From: Acidobacteriota bacterium
GTDB taxonomy: Bacteria > Acidobacteriota > Terriglobia > UBA7540
DNA: 64,000 nt
Assembly: GCA_004298155.1 (NCBI GenBank)
Contig: SCRD01000012.1
Location: 186,001 to 250,000 of the forward strand
Direction: 5' to 3'
Within the stretch, counting starts at the first letter, position 1. Each line of letters begins with the position of its first letter. The notes under the pieces were generated by a model. The model ran no database searches. It was not told the DNA's origin and worked only from the letters and a program-made list of their open reading frames with translations. Positions 55,918 through 64,000 of this stretch are shown one piece after another. The position numbers and the translations under genes are program-made.

Positions 55918-57204
55918 ATGTCATCGGAAGAGTTTCAGTCGGGTCACGGCCCTCTATCTAAAACGTCACGCCGTAAATTTTTGAAACACACAGCCGCCTT
56001 AGCCATGGCAGGCTCTGCACTTGCGTGCGCTCCCCAAAGCGAAGTGAAAGAATCGGAGCAGCCAAAGCCTTCAGGCAAACCGCGTCTGGTCTGCGTGGGA
56101 ACATATAGTTCACCAGCGGGACCGGAAGGAAGCCCCGGCCAAGGTCAGGGTGTCTATTTGTTTGAAATGGACCCGGCAACCGGTGCCCTCACCCAGCGGG
56201 AAGTGCTTGGGAATCCCAGGAATCCTTCGTGGCTCGCTCTCAGTCCTGACAAAAAGCATTTATATTCCGGTGACGAGATCCATGATTTCCAGGGCAAACG
56301 CTCCGGTGCGGTCAGTTCCTATTCTGTTGACATTTCCACCGGCCACCTGACTCTGCTTAACACCGTCAGTTCCGAGGGTGACGGCCCAGCCCACATCAGC
56401 GTGCACCCTTCCGGCCGCTACGTCTTCGTCGCCAACTATGGCGGCGGAACCATCGCCGTGGTACCCATCCTTTCCAATGGAGAGCTGGGGCCAGCCACAG
56501 ACGTTCACCAGGACAAGGGGCCGCTCGGCCCCCTGCAAGCTGCCAGCGCGCCAAAGGGAAGTTTTGCGATCAGCGGCCACGATGCTCCGCATGCGCACAT
56601 GATTGAGTCTGACCCCAGCGGCAAGCGTGTTCTCTCCACGGACCTGGGCATGGACAAGATTCTCGTCTGGAATTTTGACGTGGAAAAAGGCAAGCTGACG
56701 CCAAACGCCCCTCCTTCGGCTTCAGCGCCTCCGGGCGATGGCCCGCGCCATTTTGTTTTCCATCCTAATGGACGCTGGTTCTATTGCATTCAGGAGGAAG
56801 GGTCGTCAGTGGTAGTGTACGACTATGAAGATTCGAATGGCAGCCTGACTCAGAAACAGATCATCTCGACGCTACCCAAGGGCTTCGTCGGCACCAACTT
56901 TACTTCCGAAATCCGCATTTCATCGGATGGAAAATTCGTTTATGGCGCCAACCGCCTGCATGACAGCATCGCGTGGTTTTCCGTAGATGGGGACGGCAAG
57001 CTGAGTTTTGCCGGCGAAGAGTGGACTCGCGGCGACTACCCGCGCAGCTTCACGATCGATCCAGCAGGCGATTTCCTTTACTGTTGCAATCAGCGCGCCG
57101 ACGCCATCACTACTTTCCGCGTCAACAAGCAAACCGGAGCGCTTACCTTCACTGGCCAGTACACGCCTGTCGGAACTCCGGCCAACGTGGTGTTTCTCAC
57201 TTAG
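55918..57204 (+). CDS. Tat lipoprotein, lactonase-family beta-propeller (6-phosphogluconolactonase-like)
   Basis: This 428-residue protein has a twin-arginine motif (TSRRKFLKH) and a lipobox (SALAC, Cys37), so it is a predicted Tat lipoprotein. The rest is a seven-bladed propeller of the Pgl/YbhE lactonase family, with repeated segments such as HISVHPSGRYVFVANYGGG, HFVFHPNGRWFYC and SSDGKFVYGANR. Family members hydrolyse sugar lactones such as 6-phosphogluconolactone, although external location suggests another lactone. AAAGGAGG precedes the ATG. A GCAGGAC...GTCCTGC hairpin follows the stop at 57229-57252. Confidence 0.88.
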   Translation: MSSEEFQSGHGPLSKTSRRKFLKHTAALAMAGSALACAPQSEVKESEQPKPSGKPRLVCVGTYSSPAGPEGSPGQGQGVYLFEMDPATGALTQREVLGNPRNPSWLALSPDKKHLYSGDEIHDFQGKRSGAVSSYSVDISTGHLTLLNTVSSEGDGPAHISVHPSGRYVFVANYGGGTIAVVPILSNGELGPATDVHQDKGPLGPLQAASAPKGSFAISGHDAPHAHMIESDPSGKRVLSTDLGMDKILVWNFDVEKGKLTPNAPPSASAPPGDGPRHFVFHPNGRWFYCIQEEGSSVVVYDYEDSNGSLTQKQIISTLPKGFVGTNFTSEIRISSDGKFVYGANRLHDSIAWFSVDGDGKLSFAGEEWTRGDYPRSFTIDPAGDFLYCCNQRADAITTFRVNKQTGALTFTGQYTPVGTPANVVFLT

Positions 57205-57228
57205 GCGCCGCCGACCGCCTTGTCGCCG

Positions 57229-57252
57229 GCAGGACTGGAACACCGGTCCTGC
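57229..57252 (+). terminator. hairpin after lactonase gene (possible terminator)
   Basis: GCAGGAC at 57229-57235 and GTCCTGC at 57246-57252 form a perfect 7-base stem with a 10-base loop, 25 bases after the stop codon. There is no strong T-run after it, so intrinsic termination is uncertain. Confidence 0.4.
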
Positions 57253-57536
57253 GCTTGCTTTCGGCTGGCAGGACAAAAAGGTTCGAAAACGGCGTAGCGT
57301 CAGGTATACTTGGCTGTCCGATATAGAGAAAAGGAAATCCCGGTGTAAGCGGGCCGGCATTCGAAGGCGGCGCCTCGCCAACAATATGTCGATCCGGGGC
57401 AAAGCTTCTTCTAATAAAGCTCACTGAATTCGTGGCCGTGGCTGTGCTGGAATTCCAGACACTTCTTTCGGAGGTCGTCGCCGAGCGACGCATGCTATTG
57501 TCGCGCTGCAGGCCGCTATCCATCGGAGTATAAGCA

Positions 57537-59204
57537 ATGCTGAAGTTGACTGAGTTTCGCCAGCCCCCTGGGTCAGAATCTGCGGTGGACCCTGACACTC
57601 TGCCCGCCTTTCGTCCGCTCGGTCCGGCCCCCAAGGTTCTCCTGGTCTGGCCGCGGTTCCCGGCATCGTTTTGGAGCTTCGAAGGGATTCTGGACCTCGT
57701 TCCCATGGAGACTGAACAACCTCCGCTGGGTCTCCTGACCGTCGCCGCACTCTGCCCGAAGAACTGGGCGCTGAGGCTGATCGACCGCAGCTTTGAGGAC
57801 TTGCTCGATGAGGACCTCCTTTGGGCTGATCTCGTGATGCTCAGCGGCATGCGCGTCCAGAAGGACGACATCCGCGAAATTCTCCTCAGGGGGCGGGCGC
57901 TGGGCCGGCGAACGATCATCGGCGGACCCTTTGCAAGCAGCGAACCGGAACTCTTGCTGCGATGGGCGGACCATGTGGTGGTGGGTGAGCCGGACGAGGT
58001 GTTCCCTGAGATTGCTTCTGACCTTGAGCATGGTTCTGCCAAGCGTCTCTATGTGGTCAAAGAAAAGCCTGATGTCAGCAAGACGCCTCTCCCCAGGTTT
58101 GACCTGCTCAAAATCGACAAGTATGCTTCGATGGCCATCCAGTTCTCCCGCGGCTGCCCTTTTCAGTGCGAATTCTGTGACATCATTACCATTTACGGAA
58201 GGAAACCCCGCGCCAAGAGTCCTGCCCAGGTGCTGGCCGAATTGGACGCCTTGCTTGAGCTTGGCTGGCGCGACCAGGTCTTTATCGTTGACGACAATTT
58301 TATCGGCAACCACAAACTGGCTCATGAACTGGCCCTCGAACTTCAGGAATGGCAGAAACGGCGCGGCTATCCGCTGTTGTTTTACACCGAGGCGTCGATT
58401 GATCTTGCCCAGAAGCCGGATTTGATTGACGCCATGGTGAAGGCGAATTTTTTTTACGTGTTTATCGGTATCGAGAGCCCCTCTCCCAAGGCCTTGAAGG
58501 AAGCCAGGAAATTTCAGAACCTCCGGCGCGACCCGCTGGAGTGTGTTCACTCCATCCAGAGCCAGGGCCTTTGGGTGACTGCAGGCTTCATCATCGGCTT
58601 CGATTCCGATACAGAAGAAATCTTCGAACAGCAGAGAGATTTTATTGAACAAGCGGCCATTCCTTGGGCCATGGCTGGTTTTCTGATTGCACCTCCCACG
58701 ACTGCGCTTTATGATCGGATGCTGAAGGAAGGCCGGTTACTGACGGATACCACGGCCACCAGCAACTTTGATCCACCCAACTTCAAGACTCGTTTACCGC
58801 TGCCTGTTCTGTTGAGGGGAATGCACAAGACCTTGACGTCCCTGTACGCGCCCTCGGCATTCTACGACCGGTGCTATCGTTCCCTCGTGCAGTGGAAGGC
58901 TCGCGAGCCGCAGAAGGCTCCCGATATTTCACCCTGGGCAATGCTTGTAATTTTCGTCCGCTCTATCGTTCGCCAAGGCCTCCTATCAAACTACCGGGGA
59001 GCTTACTGGAAATTTCTGTTTCGGTCGCTCAGGCATTGGCTGCTCGATCCACGAAAGCTCAGCATGGGACTTGCGATGCTGCTGTCAGGACATCACTTTA
59101 TACCCTATGCAAGGCAGGTCGCGGCCCAATTGGAAATGGAACTCAGTAAACCCATCGTCGAACAGGGTACCCCGGAATTACATGAAGAGATCGCTGCCTG
59201 CTAG
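57537..59204 (+). CDS. B12-binding radical SAM protein, DUF4070 type (HpnP-related)
   Basis: This 555-residue protein has a cobalamin-binding-like N-terminal domain (about 25-170), a radical SAM core with CxxxCxxC at Cys207, Cys211 and Cys214 (RGCPFQCEFCDI), and a C-terminal DUF4070-type region. It shares this architecture and segments such as VDDNFIGN with HpnP, the hopanoid C-2 methylase. However, the N-terminus (PPLGLLTVAALCP) is more like the general DUF4070 group than true HpnP (PQGLLLIAAYLP). It may methylate an unactivated carbon of a lipid or other natural product. It lies alone, downstream of the lactonase gene. The substrate is unknown. Confidence 0.82.
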   Translation: MLKLTEFRQPPGSESAVDPDTLPAFRPLGPAPKVLLVWPRFPASFWSFEGILDLVPMETEQPPLGLLTVAALCPKNWALRLIDRSFEDLLDEDLLWADLVMLSGMRVQKDDIREILLRGRALGRRTIIGGPFASSEPELLLRWADHVVVGEPDEVFPEIASDLEHGSAKRLYVVKEKPDVSKTPLPRFDLLKIDKYASMAIQFSRGCPFQCEFCDIITIYGRKPRAKSPAQVLAELDALLELGWRDQVFIVDDNFIGNHKLAHELALELQEWQKRRGYPLLFYTEASIDLAQKPDLIDAMVKANFFYVFIGIESPSPKALKEARKFQNLRRDPLECVHSIQSQGLWVTAGFIIGFDSDTEEIFEQQRDFIEQAAIPWAMAGFLIAPPTTALYDRMLKEGRLLTDTTATSNFDPPNFKTRLPLPVLLRGMHKTLTSLYAPSAFYDRCYRSLVQWKAREPQKAPDISPWAMLVIFVRSIVRQGLLSNYRGAYWKFLFRSLRHWLLDPRKLSMGLAMLLSGHHFIPYARQVAAQLEMELSKPIVEQGTPELHEEIAAC

Positions 59205-59312
59205 GGCGGCGCTGTTATGAGCTATTCTTCCTCCAATCCCAGCTTCACTCAAGCGCAACCCTCCAATCGCGGGCCGATTCCGTCAACTGAACAACCACAA
59301 CCCTGAACCCGA

Positions 59313-59783
59313 TTGGAGATCTTCAATGAAGCCGGAACGTCTTGTTCAGTTTGTGCTGCTGTTGCGAGATCGTTCACCGAGAACGCCGTGACAACCAGGG
59401 AGAGATCTGTCGCTTCTCGCGAGCTTGATTGCACTTACCGCATCAGCCTGCAGAACCTGCCGAAAAGCAACAACTCATGGCGCATCTGGATACCCGTCGC
59501 CACACCCGCTCCGCACCAGATCGTTAAGCTGACCCAAATGACCGGCACCGTCCCGCTGCCTATCACCCGCGAATCCGAATACGGTGGTCACATGGCATAT
59601 GCAGAAATTCATCATCCGGATTTCCAAACAGTGAACTTTACCCTGACACACCACGCCAGACGACGGGAGTATTCCGCCGGCGCGTTTTGCCGGCTTTGGC
59701 TGGAGAACCGAAAAATTGTTTTGGGTCTGCCTATTTTCTCGGCCGGAAAAGCTGGACGAAGACTGCGCCCATCACGATCATGA
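59313..59783 (+). pseudogene. transglutaminase-like N-terminal remnant
   Basis: This frame encodes, at residues 38-121, a sequence like the N-terminal domain of bacterial transglutaminase-like proteins: YRISLQNLPKSNNSWRIWIP, then HQIVKLTQMTG, ESEYGGHMAYAEI and RRREY. No catalytic Cys-His-Asp domain follows. After RREYS (about 59675) the sequence diverges and runs antisense into the small membrane gene. The N-terminus has no signal peptide in this frame, but a short out-of-frame ATG at 59325 encodes MKPERLVQFVLLL, which looks like one, so a frameshift is likely. Interpreted as a decayed, 3'-truncated gene. Confidence 0.55.
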
Positions 59784-59940
59784 TGGCGCCCCACCAGACC
59801 GCTGCGTGAAGGTTGGCCAGGACAGTGGCCGGGGGATGAGACCATTCCGCCAGCCCGCTGATAAAAATCAGGATGCCGTAAATGAAAAGCAAGATCCCGG
59901 CAAAAAACCAGACAGGGATCATCCGACGTTCTTCGCTCAT
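59731..59940 (-). CDS. small two-helix membrane protein
   Basis: This 69-residue protein has two membrane helices, at about 9-30 and 44-64 (VWWGAIMIVMGAVFVQLF), and a basic C-terminus. GGGAG lies upstream of the ATG at 59940. It is 65 bases downstream of the sodium:solute symporter gene and on the same strand. It is likely a small accessory subunit or partner of that transporter; small membrane proteins next to SSS transporters are known in other bacteria. No enzymatic motif was seen. It overlaps the 3' end of the transglutaminase remnant on the other strand. Confidence 0.7.
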   Translation of the reverse strand: MSEERRMIPVWFFAGILLFIYGILIFISGLAEWSHPPATVLANLHAAVWWGAIMIVMGAVFVQLFRPRK

Positions 59941-60005
59941 TCCGTTACTCCCGGGTTTTCGATTTCATTATGATTTCGCTTTCGTTCAACGCCGTAGCCT
60001 AACAA

Positions 60006-61736
60006 CTATCGGAAGATCCATTGCAGCACCAGAAAGACCGCAAAGCACACGCCGCCCCAGAAGATTGGTCTCTTGTAGAGCGGCAGATGGCCTTCGCTGG
60101 GGATTTCGGTCTCGCCGTAAACCAGACCCTGCAATTCCGCAGCGGTTTTGGGCTTTGTTAACAGGCTGATAACAATCGTGACGATGACACAGGCCAGAAA
60201 AGCCCACAGCGCCTGCCACATGGCCTGGGCCAGCGGCGCCGACTTTGCATAGAACGTGAACCAGGCGACACGGCCCGGATGGTTGCGCATCAGCGAAAAC
60301 ATCGTGACAGACGAGACCACGCCTGCCAGCAATCCCCAGAATCCCGCCTGCTTGGTCGCGCGTTTCCATAACATGCCAATAAGGACAGTCCCAAATAGCG
60401 GCGCAATGAAGAAGCTGAACAACGCCTGAACGTAATCCATCAGGCTTCCAAATCGCGTGACGACGTAGGCGGCCCCGATACTGACCAGGAGCCCGATGAT
60501 TGTGCACCACCGCCCCATGGTGACATAGTGCTGGTCGGTGGCGTCCTTCCTGATGAAAGGCCGGTAGAGATCGTAAGTCCAAACAGTGGCAAAGGCACTG
60601 ATGTTCCCTGCCATGCCCGACATGAAGCCAGCAATCAGCGCCGTAATGCCCAGGCCCAGCAGACCGGGGCCCAGATAGCGGGCCATCATTAGAGGCAGCA
60701 CCTGATCATAGGTGTGTTGTCCGGCCATTGCTGCATTGGCGGGATAAAGATGGAACGGCAGCACCGCCAGGCCCAACAATCCGGGGAGGATCACGATAAA
60801 CGGGACCGCCATCTTAAAAAAAGCGCCGATGATGGGCGCCGACTTCGCCGAGCGAATGTCTTTGGCGGCGATAACCCGCTGCACCACCAGGAAGTCCGTC
60901 GTCCAATAGCCCATCGAAAGCACTGCGCCCAGGCCGAAGACGATTGCCACCCACTGCACGCCCATAGGGTTCTGGGAAGGATGGGCCATCGGCCCCCACA
61001 TATGCGTGAAATCCTGCCCGGGGAAGTTCTGATGAATTTTTGCCACCATGCCGGACCAGCCGCCGGATTCCACGAGTCCCAGAATAGGGACCAACAGGGC
61101 GCCCAGCCAGATGAGGAAGAACTGGATCACCTCGTTGAAGATGGCGGAAAAAAGCCCACCCAGCGCAACGTAGATGCCCACCGTCAGAGATGAAACCCAG
61201 ATGCTGAAATGAATGTTCCAGCCCAGGATCACCTGCATCACCACCGCCATCGCATACATATTCACGCCTGACATCAGAATGGTCATGACGGCAAAGGTGA
61301 CCGCGCTGAGTCCGCTTGTGGCATGGCCGTAACGCAACTCAAGGTATCCAGGGACGGAATGTGTCTTGCAGATGTAATAGAAAGGCATCATGACGAGGGC
61401 GAGAAACAGCATGGCGGGAATCGCGCCCACCCAATACCAGTGCGCCGCCAGGATGCCATACTGGTAGGCATTGCCGGCCCAGCCCAGCAGTTCGAGCGAT
61501 CCAAGGTTTGCGGAAATGAAAGCGAGTCCGGCCACCCAGGCCGTCATCTCGCGGCCAGCCACAAAAAAGTCCTCGCCGCGTTTGGCGTAACCCTTCAAGT
61601 AGAAGCCAATCCCCAGCACCGCGACAAAGTAAATTACGATGATGGCCAGATCGACCGGCCTGAGGCTGATGATCCTGTTTTTCGCGGCAGCCGGGACCGC
61701 CAGTAACGCATAAAGTAAAACGCCGAAATGAATCAT
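60006..61736 (-). CDS. sodium:solute symporter (SSS/SLC5 family)
   Basis: This 576-residue protein has about 13-14 membrane helices. SSS hallmarks include FFVAGREMTAWVAGLAFISANLGSLELLG near the start (residues 55-85), the sodium-site-type segment GYWTTDFLVVQRVIAAK, and GLGITALIAGFMSGMAGNISAFATVWTYDLYRP. The closest character is the sugar/inositol (SGLT-like) branch. It would import a sugar or polyol with sodium. AAGGGTG lies upstream of the ATG at 61736. A small membrane protein gene follows on the same strand, and a hydroxypyruvate-isomerase-like gene diverges from it. Confidence 0.9.
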   Translation of the reverse strand: MIHFGVLLYALLAVPAAAKNRIISLRPVDLAIIVIYFVAVLGIGFYLKGYAKRGEDFFVAGREMTAWVAGLAFISANLGSLELLGWAGNAYQYGILAAHWYWVGAIPAMLFLALVMMPFYYICKTHSVPGYLELRYGHATSGLSAVTFAVMTILMSGVNMYAMAVVMQVILGWNIHFSIWVSSLTVGIYVALGGLFSAIFNEVIQFFLIWLGALLVPILGLVESGGWSGMVAKIHQNFPGQDFTHMWGPMAHPSQNPMGVQWVAIVFGLGAVLSMGYWTTDFLVVQRVIAAKDIRSAKSAPIIGAFFKMAVPFIVILPGLLGLAVLPFHLYPANAAMAGQHTYDQVLPLMMARYLGPGLLGLGITALIAGFMSGMAGNISAFATVWTYDLYRPFIRKDATDQHYVTMGRWCTIIGLLVSIGAAYVVTRFGSLMDYVQALFSFFIAPLFGTVLIGMLWKRATKQAGFWGLLAGVVSSVTMFSLMRNHPGRVAWFTFYAKSAPLAQAMWQALWAFLACVIVTIVISLLTKPKTAAELQGLVYGETEIPSEGHLPLYKRPIFWGGVCFAVFLVLQWIFR

Positions 61737-62136
61737 CTGTCACCCTTAACTTGATGATCTATGAACGGCAAGACCTGTCACCAGCATAGCCTGCCGTCTG
61801 CATGCACTGAGCGTCTATAAATCCGGGCCTCCAGTGTCCCCCTGAATGCGGCCAGCCCATCGCGAATTCCTCAAAAGGAAAAAAGCAAGATGTCACGTTC
61901 CATCAGGATGTTCAAGAGGAAAGTACAATTGCTTACTTTTGGCTGCCCTCCAGCCGCACTCGCGCTGTCCCACGCTGCCTCTTGAAATTCTCTTTGCTTC
62001 GCGCAAAAGTGTTCTGTATCATCAGGCGGGGTAGCCACCGCGCCCCGAAAACGCAGCCCTGGCATCAGGCGTCGCAGGCATCGCGCTTGTGGCAACACTG
62101 CCCAGAATAACAACTTCACCTTTTGGGAGACCTTTG
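61737..62136. other. divergent promoter region
   Basis: About 400 bases lie between the symporter gene (minus) and the isomerase-like gene (plus). GGGAG precedes the start at 62137. No RNA gene, repeat or protein-coding sequence is supported here. Confidence 0.35.
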
Positions 62137-63033
62137 ATGAATCGTCGCGCCTTTAATCGAATCCTTGCAGGGGCAGGCCTGGGCAGCCTCGGCGCGCCTT
62201 CCCTGCTTCCGGCCGCACCGGCGGGCCAGGAAAAGGCAGCTGCCGCTGCGCCGTACAAGATTTCCATCATGTTGTGGACGGTCTTTCATGACCTGCCGTT
62301 CGAGCAGCGCCTGGAAAAAGTTTCGAAAGCCGGCTATCGCGCCGTGGAACTCGTGCGCGAGTTTGAACACTGGAGCGGTTCCGATTACGCCCGCGTCAAC
62401 CGGAAGAAGCGCCAGCTTGGCATCACCTTCGACACAACGGCTGGGCTCCGCCATGGAGTTGGCGATCCCAGGGAGCGCGAGGCCTTCTTGAAAGACCTGA
62501 GCGGAATGCTGGCGGTTTGTAACAAGCTGGAATGCCCTCGCCTGATCGTTATGTCGGGCAACGTTGTGCCGGGTATGACGCGCGCCGATCAGCACCAGAG
62601 TTGCATCGAGGGATTGAAACGCGCCGCAGAGAAGGTTGAGGGCAAAAACATCACGCTGCTTGTGGAGAACATCGATCCGGAAGAAAACTCCAGGTATTTC
62701 CTGACGTCGGTGGCGGAAGGATTCGAAATCATCAGGGCCGTCAACCACCCGCAGGTGAAGTTCCTCTACGACTTTTACCATGAACAAATCGCCGAGGGTA
62801 ACCTGATCGAGAAAATGGAAAAGAACATCGATCTGGTCGGCCTCTTCCATATCGCCGACGTCCCGCACCGCCATCAGCCTGGCACGGGCGAAATCAATTA
62901 CGCCAACATCTATAAAAAAATGGTCGAACTGAAATATGACCGCTACATAGCGATGGAATTCATGCCCGTTGGCGACCCCATTCAGATACTCCGTGCCGCG
63001 CGTATGGAGGCGGAGCACGCCGCAGCAAGTTAG
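62137..63033 (+). CDS. Tat-exported hydroxypyruvate isomerase-like TIM barrel
   Basis: This 298-residue protein has a twin-arginine-type signal (MNRRAFNRILAGAG). Its TIM barrel matches the hydroxypyruvate isomerase (Hyi) group: the metal-ligand Glu in VENIDPEEN, Asp/His in FLYDFYHEQIAEGN, the diagnostic ADVPHRHQPGTGEINY, and a final Glu in AMEF. Hyi interconverts hydroxypyruvate and tartronate semialdehyde; an exported version probably acts on another keto-sugar. ATG at 62137 follows GGGAG. The divergent sodium symporter may import the product. The family is sure; the reaction is inferred. Confidence 0.86.
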   Translation: MNRRAFNRILAGAGLGSLGAPSLLPAAPAGQEKAAAAAPYKISIMLWTVFHDLPFEQRLEKVSKAGYRAVELVREFEHWSGSDYARVNRKKRQLGITFDTTAGLRHGVGDPREREAFLKDLSGMLAVCNKLECPRLIVMSGNVVPGMTRADQHQSCIEGLKRAAEKVEGKNITLLVENIDPEENSRYFLTSVAEGFEIIRAVNHPQVKFLYDFYHEQIAEGNLIEKMEKNIDLVGLFHIADVPHRHQPGTGEINYANIYKKMVELKYDRYIAMEFMPVGDPIQILRAARMEAEHAAAS

Positions 63034-63134
63034 CCGCTACGAAGCCGGGAAGAAGTCTTTGCTGGAGCCGGCTATCCGTCCGTCAACCTGAATCTGCCGC
63101 AGCATCTGCTTACCTGCCAGGCCGTGTTATTCGA

Positions 63135-64000
63135 TTATTGATACATGATGTAGCTCGGCCGGGGAGACAGGCGCAGGATTTCCGCCGGTGTCATTAGATG
63201 CTGGCCAATCCTCACGTCGTTGTTATAAAACAACTTGAATCCGGTAAACTGCACCGGCTGCCTTGCGATATAGGACTTGTACGTGGAGGTCTTCAAGGCG
63301 GGCGCTCCGAACCCATCCATATCCATCACGATCTCTACTTCGGGCAGTGGCTTGATGGCGCGGAAGTCCGTCACCATACGTTCAGTGAATCGATGGACAA
63401 CCAGGATTTTGGGGGGCAATTTGTTTTCGTGCACGATCTGCGCCAGGAAGCGCGCGGCAAAGTTTATGTCAGCGGCACCCAGCGTGCCGACCCATGCTCC
63501 TGGCCGTTTGCCGTCGGTCAGCGCGAACTCCGGATCGAGAGCAAGCTCTACGTTCGGGCGTTTGAGGTACGATGCCAGGCGCGGCGCCTCTACCTCCACA
63601 GTGCTCCACCCGGGCTGCACGTCAAGAAACACCAACCCATTGATCCTGTCCGCCAGACTGGTTGCTTTTTCGATCTGGCTGGATGGCATTCGCAGGCGGT
63701 ACTTTCCGTCGCGCCCCGGAATCCCCTGTGCGGAGACCACAATGTAGTCCACGGCGGGCACCACAGGCGTTGAGGGATCAGCCGCTGCCCATGAGGCTGC
63801 CACCGACGAAAGCATGGAGAGTACTTTGTCCGGCGGATATTCCCCCAGGATCCCCATGCGCGTGGAATAAAAATTGCCATAATACGCGACGATGCGCTTG
63901 AAAGGCAGGATGGCGCCCGCTTCGGGATAGGGAGCGTGCGCCGGCCAGAGCGCCTGCGGGCACGGACGAAGCACGGCCTCCTTTGTAACGAATGCCACAG
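63135..64000 (-). CDS. hypothetical protein, 5' end cut by window
   Basis: This frame covers at least 288 residues and is open to the window edge, so its start is likely outside; a GTG at 63998 is not convincing. The sequence (AYYGNFYSTRMGILGEYPPDKVL, VVPAVDYIVVSAQG, GLVFLDVQPGWSTVEVEAPRLASYL, ELALDPEFALTDGKRPGAWVG, VEIVMDMDGFG) alternates strands and helices and looks like a TIM-barrel fold. I do not recognise a named family; a lipoprotein or glycosidase-like extracellular protein is possible. Ends with RPSYIMYQ. Confidence 0.6.
   Translation of the reverse strand, partial: VAFVTKEAVLRPCPQALWPAHAPYPEAGAILPFKRIVAYYGNFYSTRMGILGEYPPDKVLSMLSSVAASWAAADPSTPVVPAVDYIVVSAQGIPGRDGKYRLRMPSSQIEKATSLADRINGLVFLDVQPGWSTVEVEAPRLASYLKRPNVELALDPEFALTDGKRPGAWVGTLGAADINFAARFLAQIVHENKLPPKILVVHRFTERMVTDFRAIKPLPEVEIVMDMDGFGAPALKTSTYKSYIARQPVQFTGFKLFYNNDVRIGQHLMTPAEILRLSPRPSYIMYQ

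Overview
The window looks like chromosomal DNA of an Acidobacteriota-type bacterium. This is inferred from gene content: an Oar-like TonB-dependent receptor with a carboxypeptidase-regulatory N-terminus, many Tat-exported sugar-acid and sugar-isomerase-like proteins, quinoproteins with built-in cytochrome c domains, a large hopanoid locus, and numerous TPR proteins. No rRNA, tRNA, CRISPR array, insertion sequence or phage gene was seen. The base composition is moderately GC-rich throughout, with no obvious island boundary.

Layout. 1-6448: a truncated M1 aminopeptidase (minus), a TonB-dependent receptor and a GT39/ArnT-like membrane glycosyltransferase. 6456-20840 is the hopanoid region. One arm (minus) has a secreted TPR protein, HpnJ, two small EamA/ArnE-F-like membrane proteins and two GT21/HpnI-type glycosyltransferases. 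The other arm (plus) has IspH, squalene-hopene cyclase, HpnH, HpnA, HpnG and two zinc alcohol dehydrogenases. From shc onward these genes are joined by stop/start overlaps or a 16-base gap, so they are almost certainly one operon. 21259-30205: a PEGA protein and a coiled-coil membrane protein, a GH78-like rhamnosidase, a cold-shock protein, a Tat-exported 2-hydroxyacid dehydrogenase, TPR and OB-fold proteins, and an aquaporin. 30301-30547 is an unusual degenerate repeat patch. 30684-42713: M16 peptidase, two different quinoproteins, citrate synthase, OsmC, a degenerate receiver domain and a nucleotide-sugar dehydrogenase.

42775-48367 is a minus-strand catabolic block (MFS transporter, RraA-like, Gfo/Idh/MocA, sugar-isomerase-like, M55 D-aminopeptidase), with Tat signals on three of its products. 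48501-55791: YHS and TPR membrane proteins, a ketoglutaric-semialdehyde-type aldehyde dehydrogenase with a U32-like partner, a PDZ-GAF-PP2C signalling protein and a small secreted protein. 55918-64000: a Tat lipoprotein lactonase, an HpnP-like B12 radical SAM protein, a transglutaminase remnant, a sodium:solute symporter with a small membrane partner, a Tat-exported hydroxypyruvate-isomerase-like protein, and a truncated unknown gene.

How the parts fit. IspH supplies isoprenoid precursors and Shc makes the hopene. HpnH and HpnG build adenosyl- then ribosyl-hopane. HpnI and HpnJ normally add and rearrange a glucosamine head group. The two dehydrogenases in the same operon are candidates for the side-chain redox step that, as far as I know, has no assigned enzyme. 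The EamA pair and nearby GT39 enzyme resemble an Arn-type flip-and-transfer module. That module is the most interesting possibly undescribed system here.
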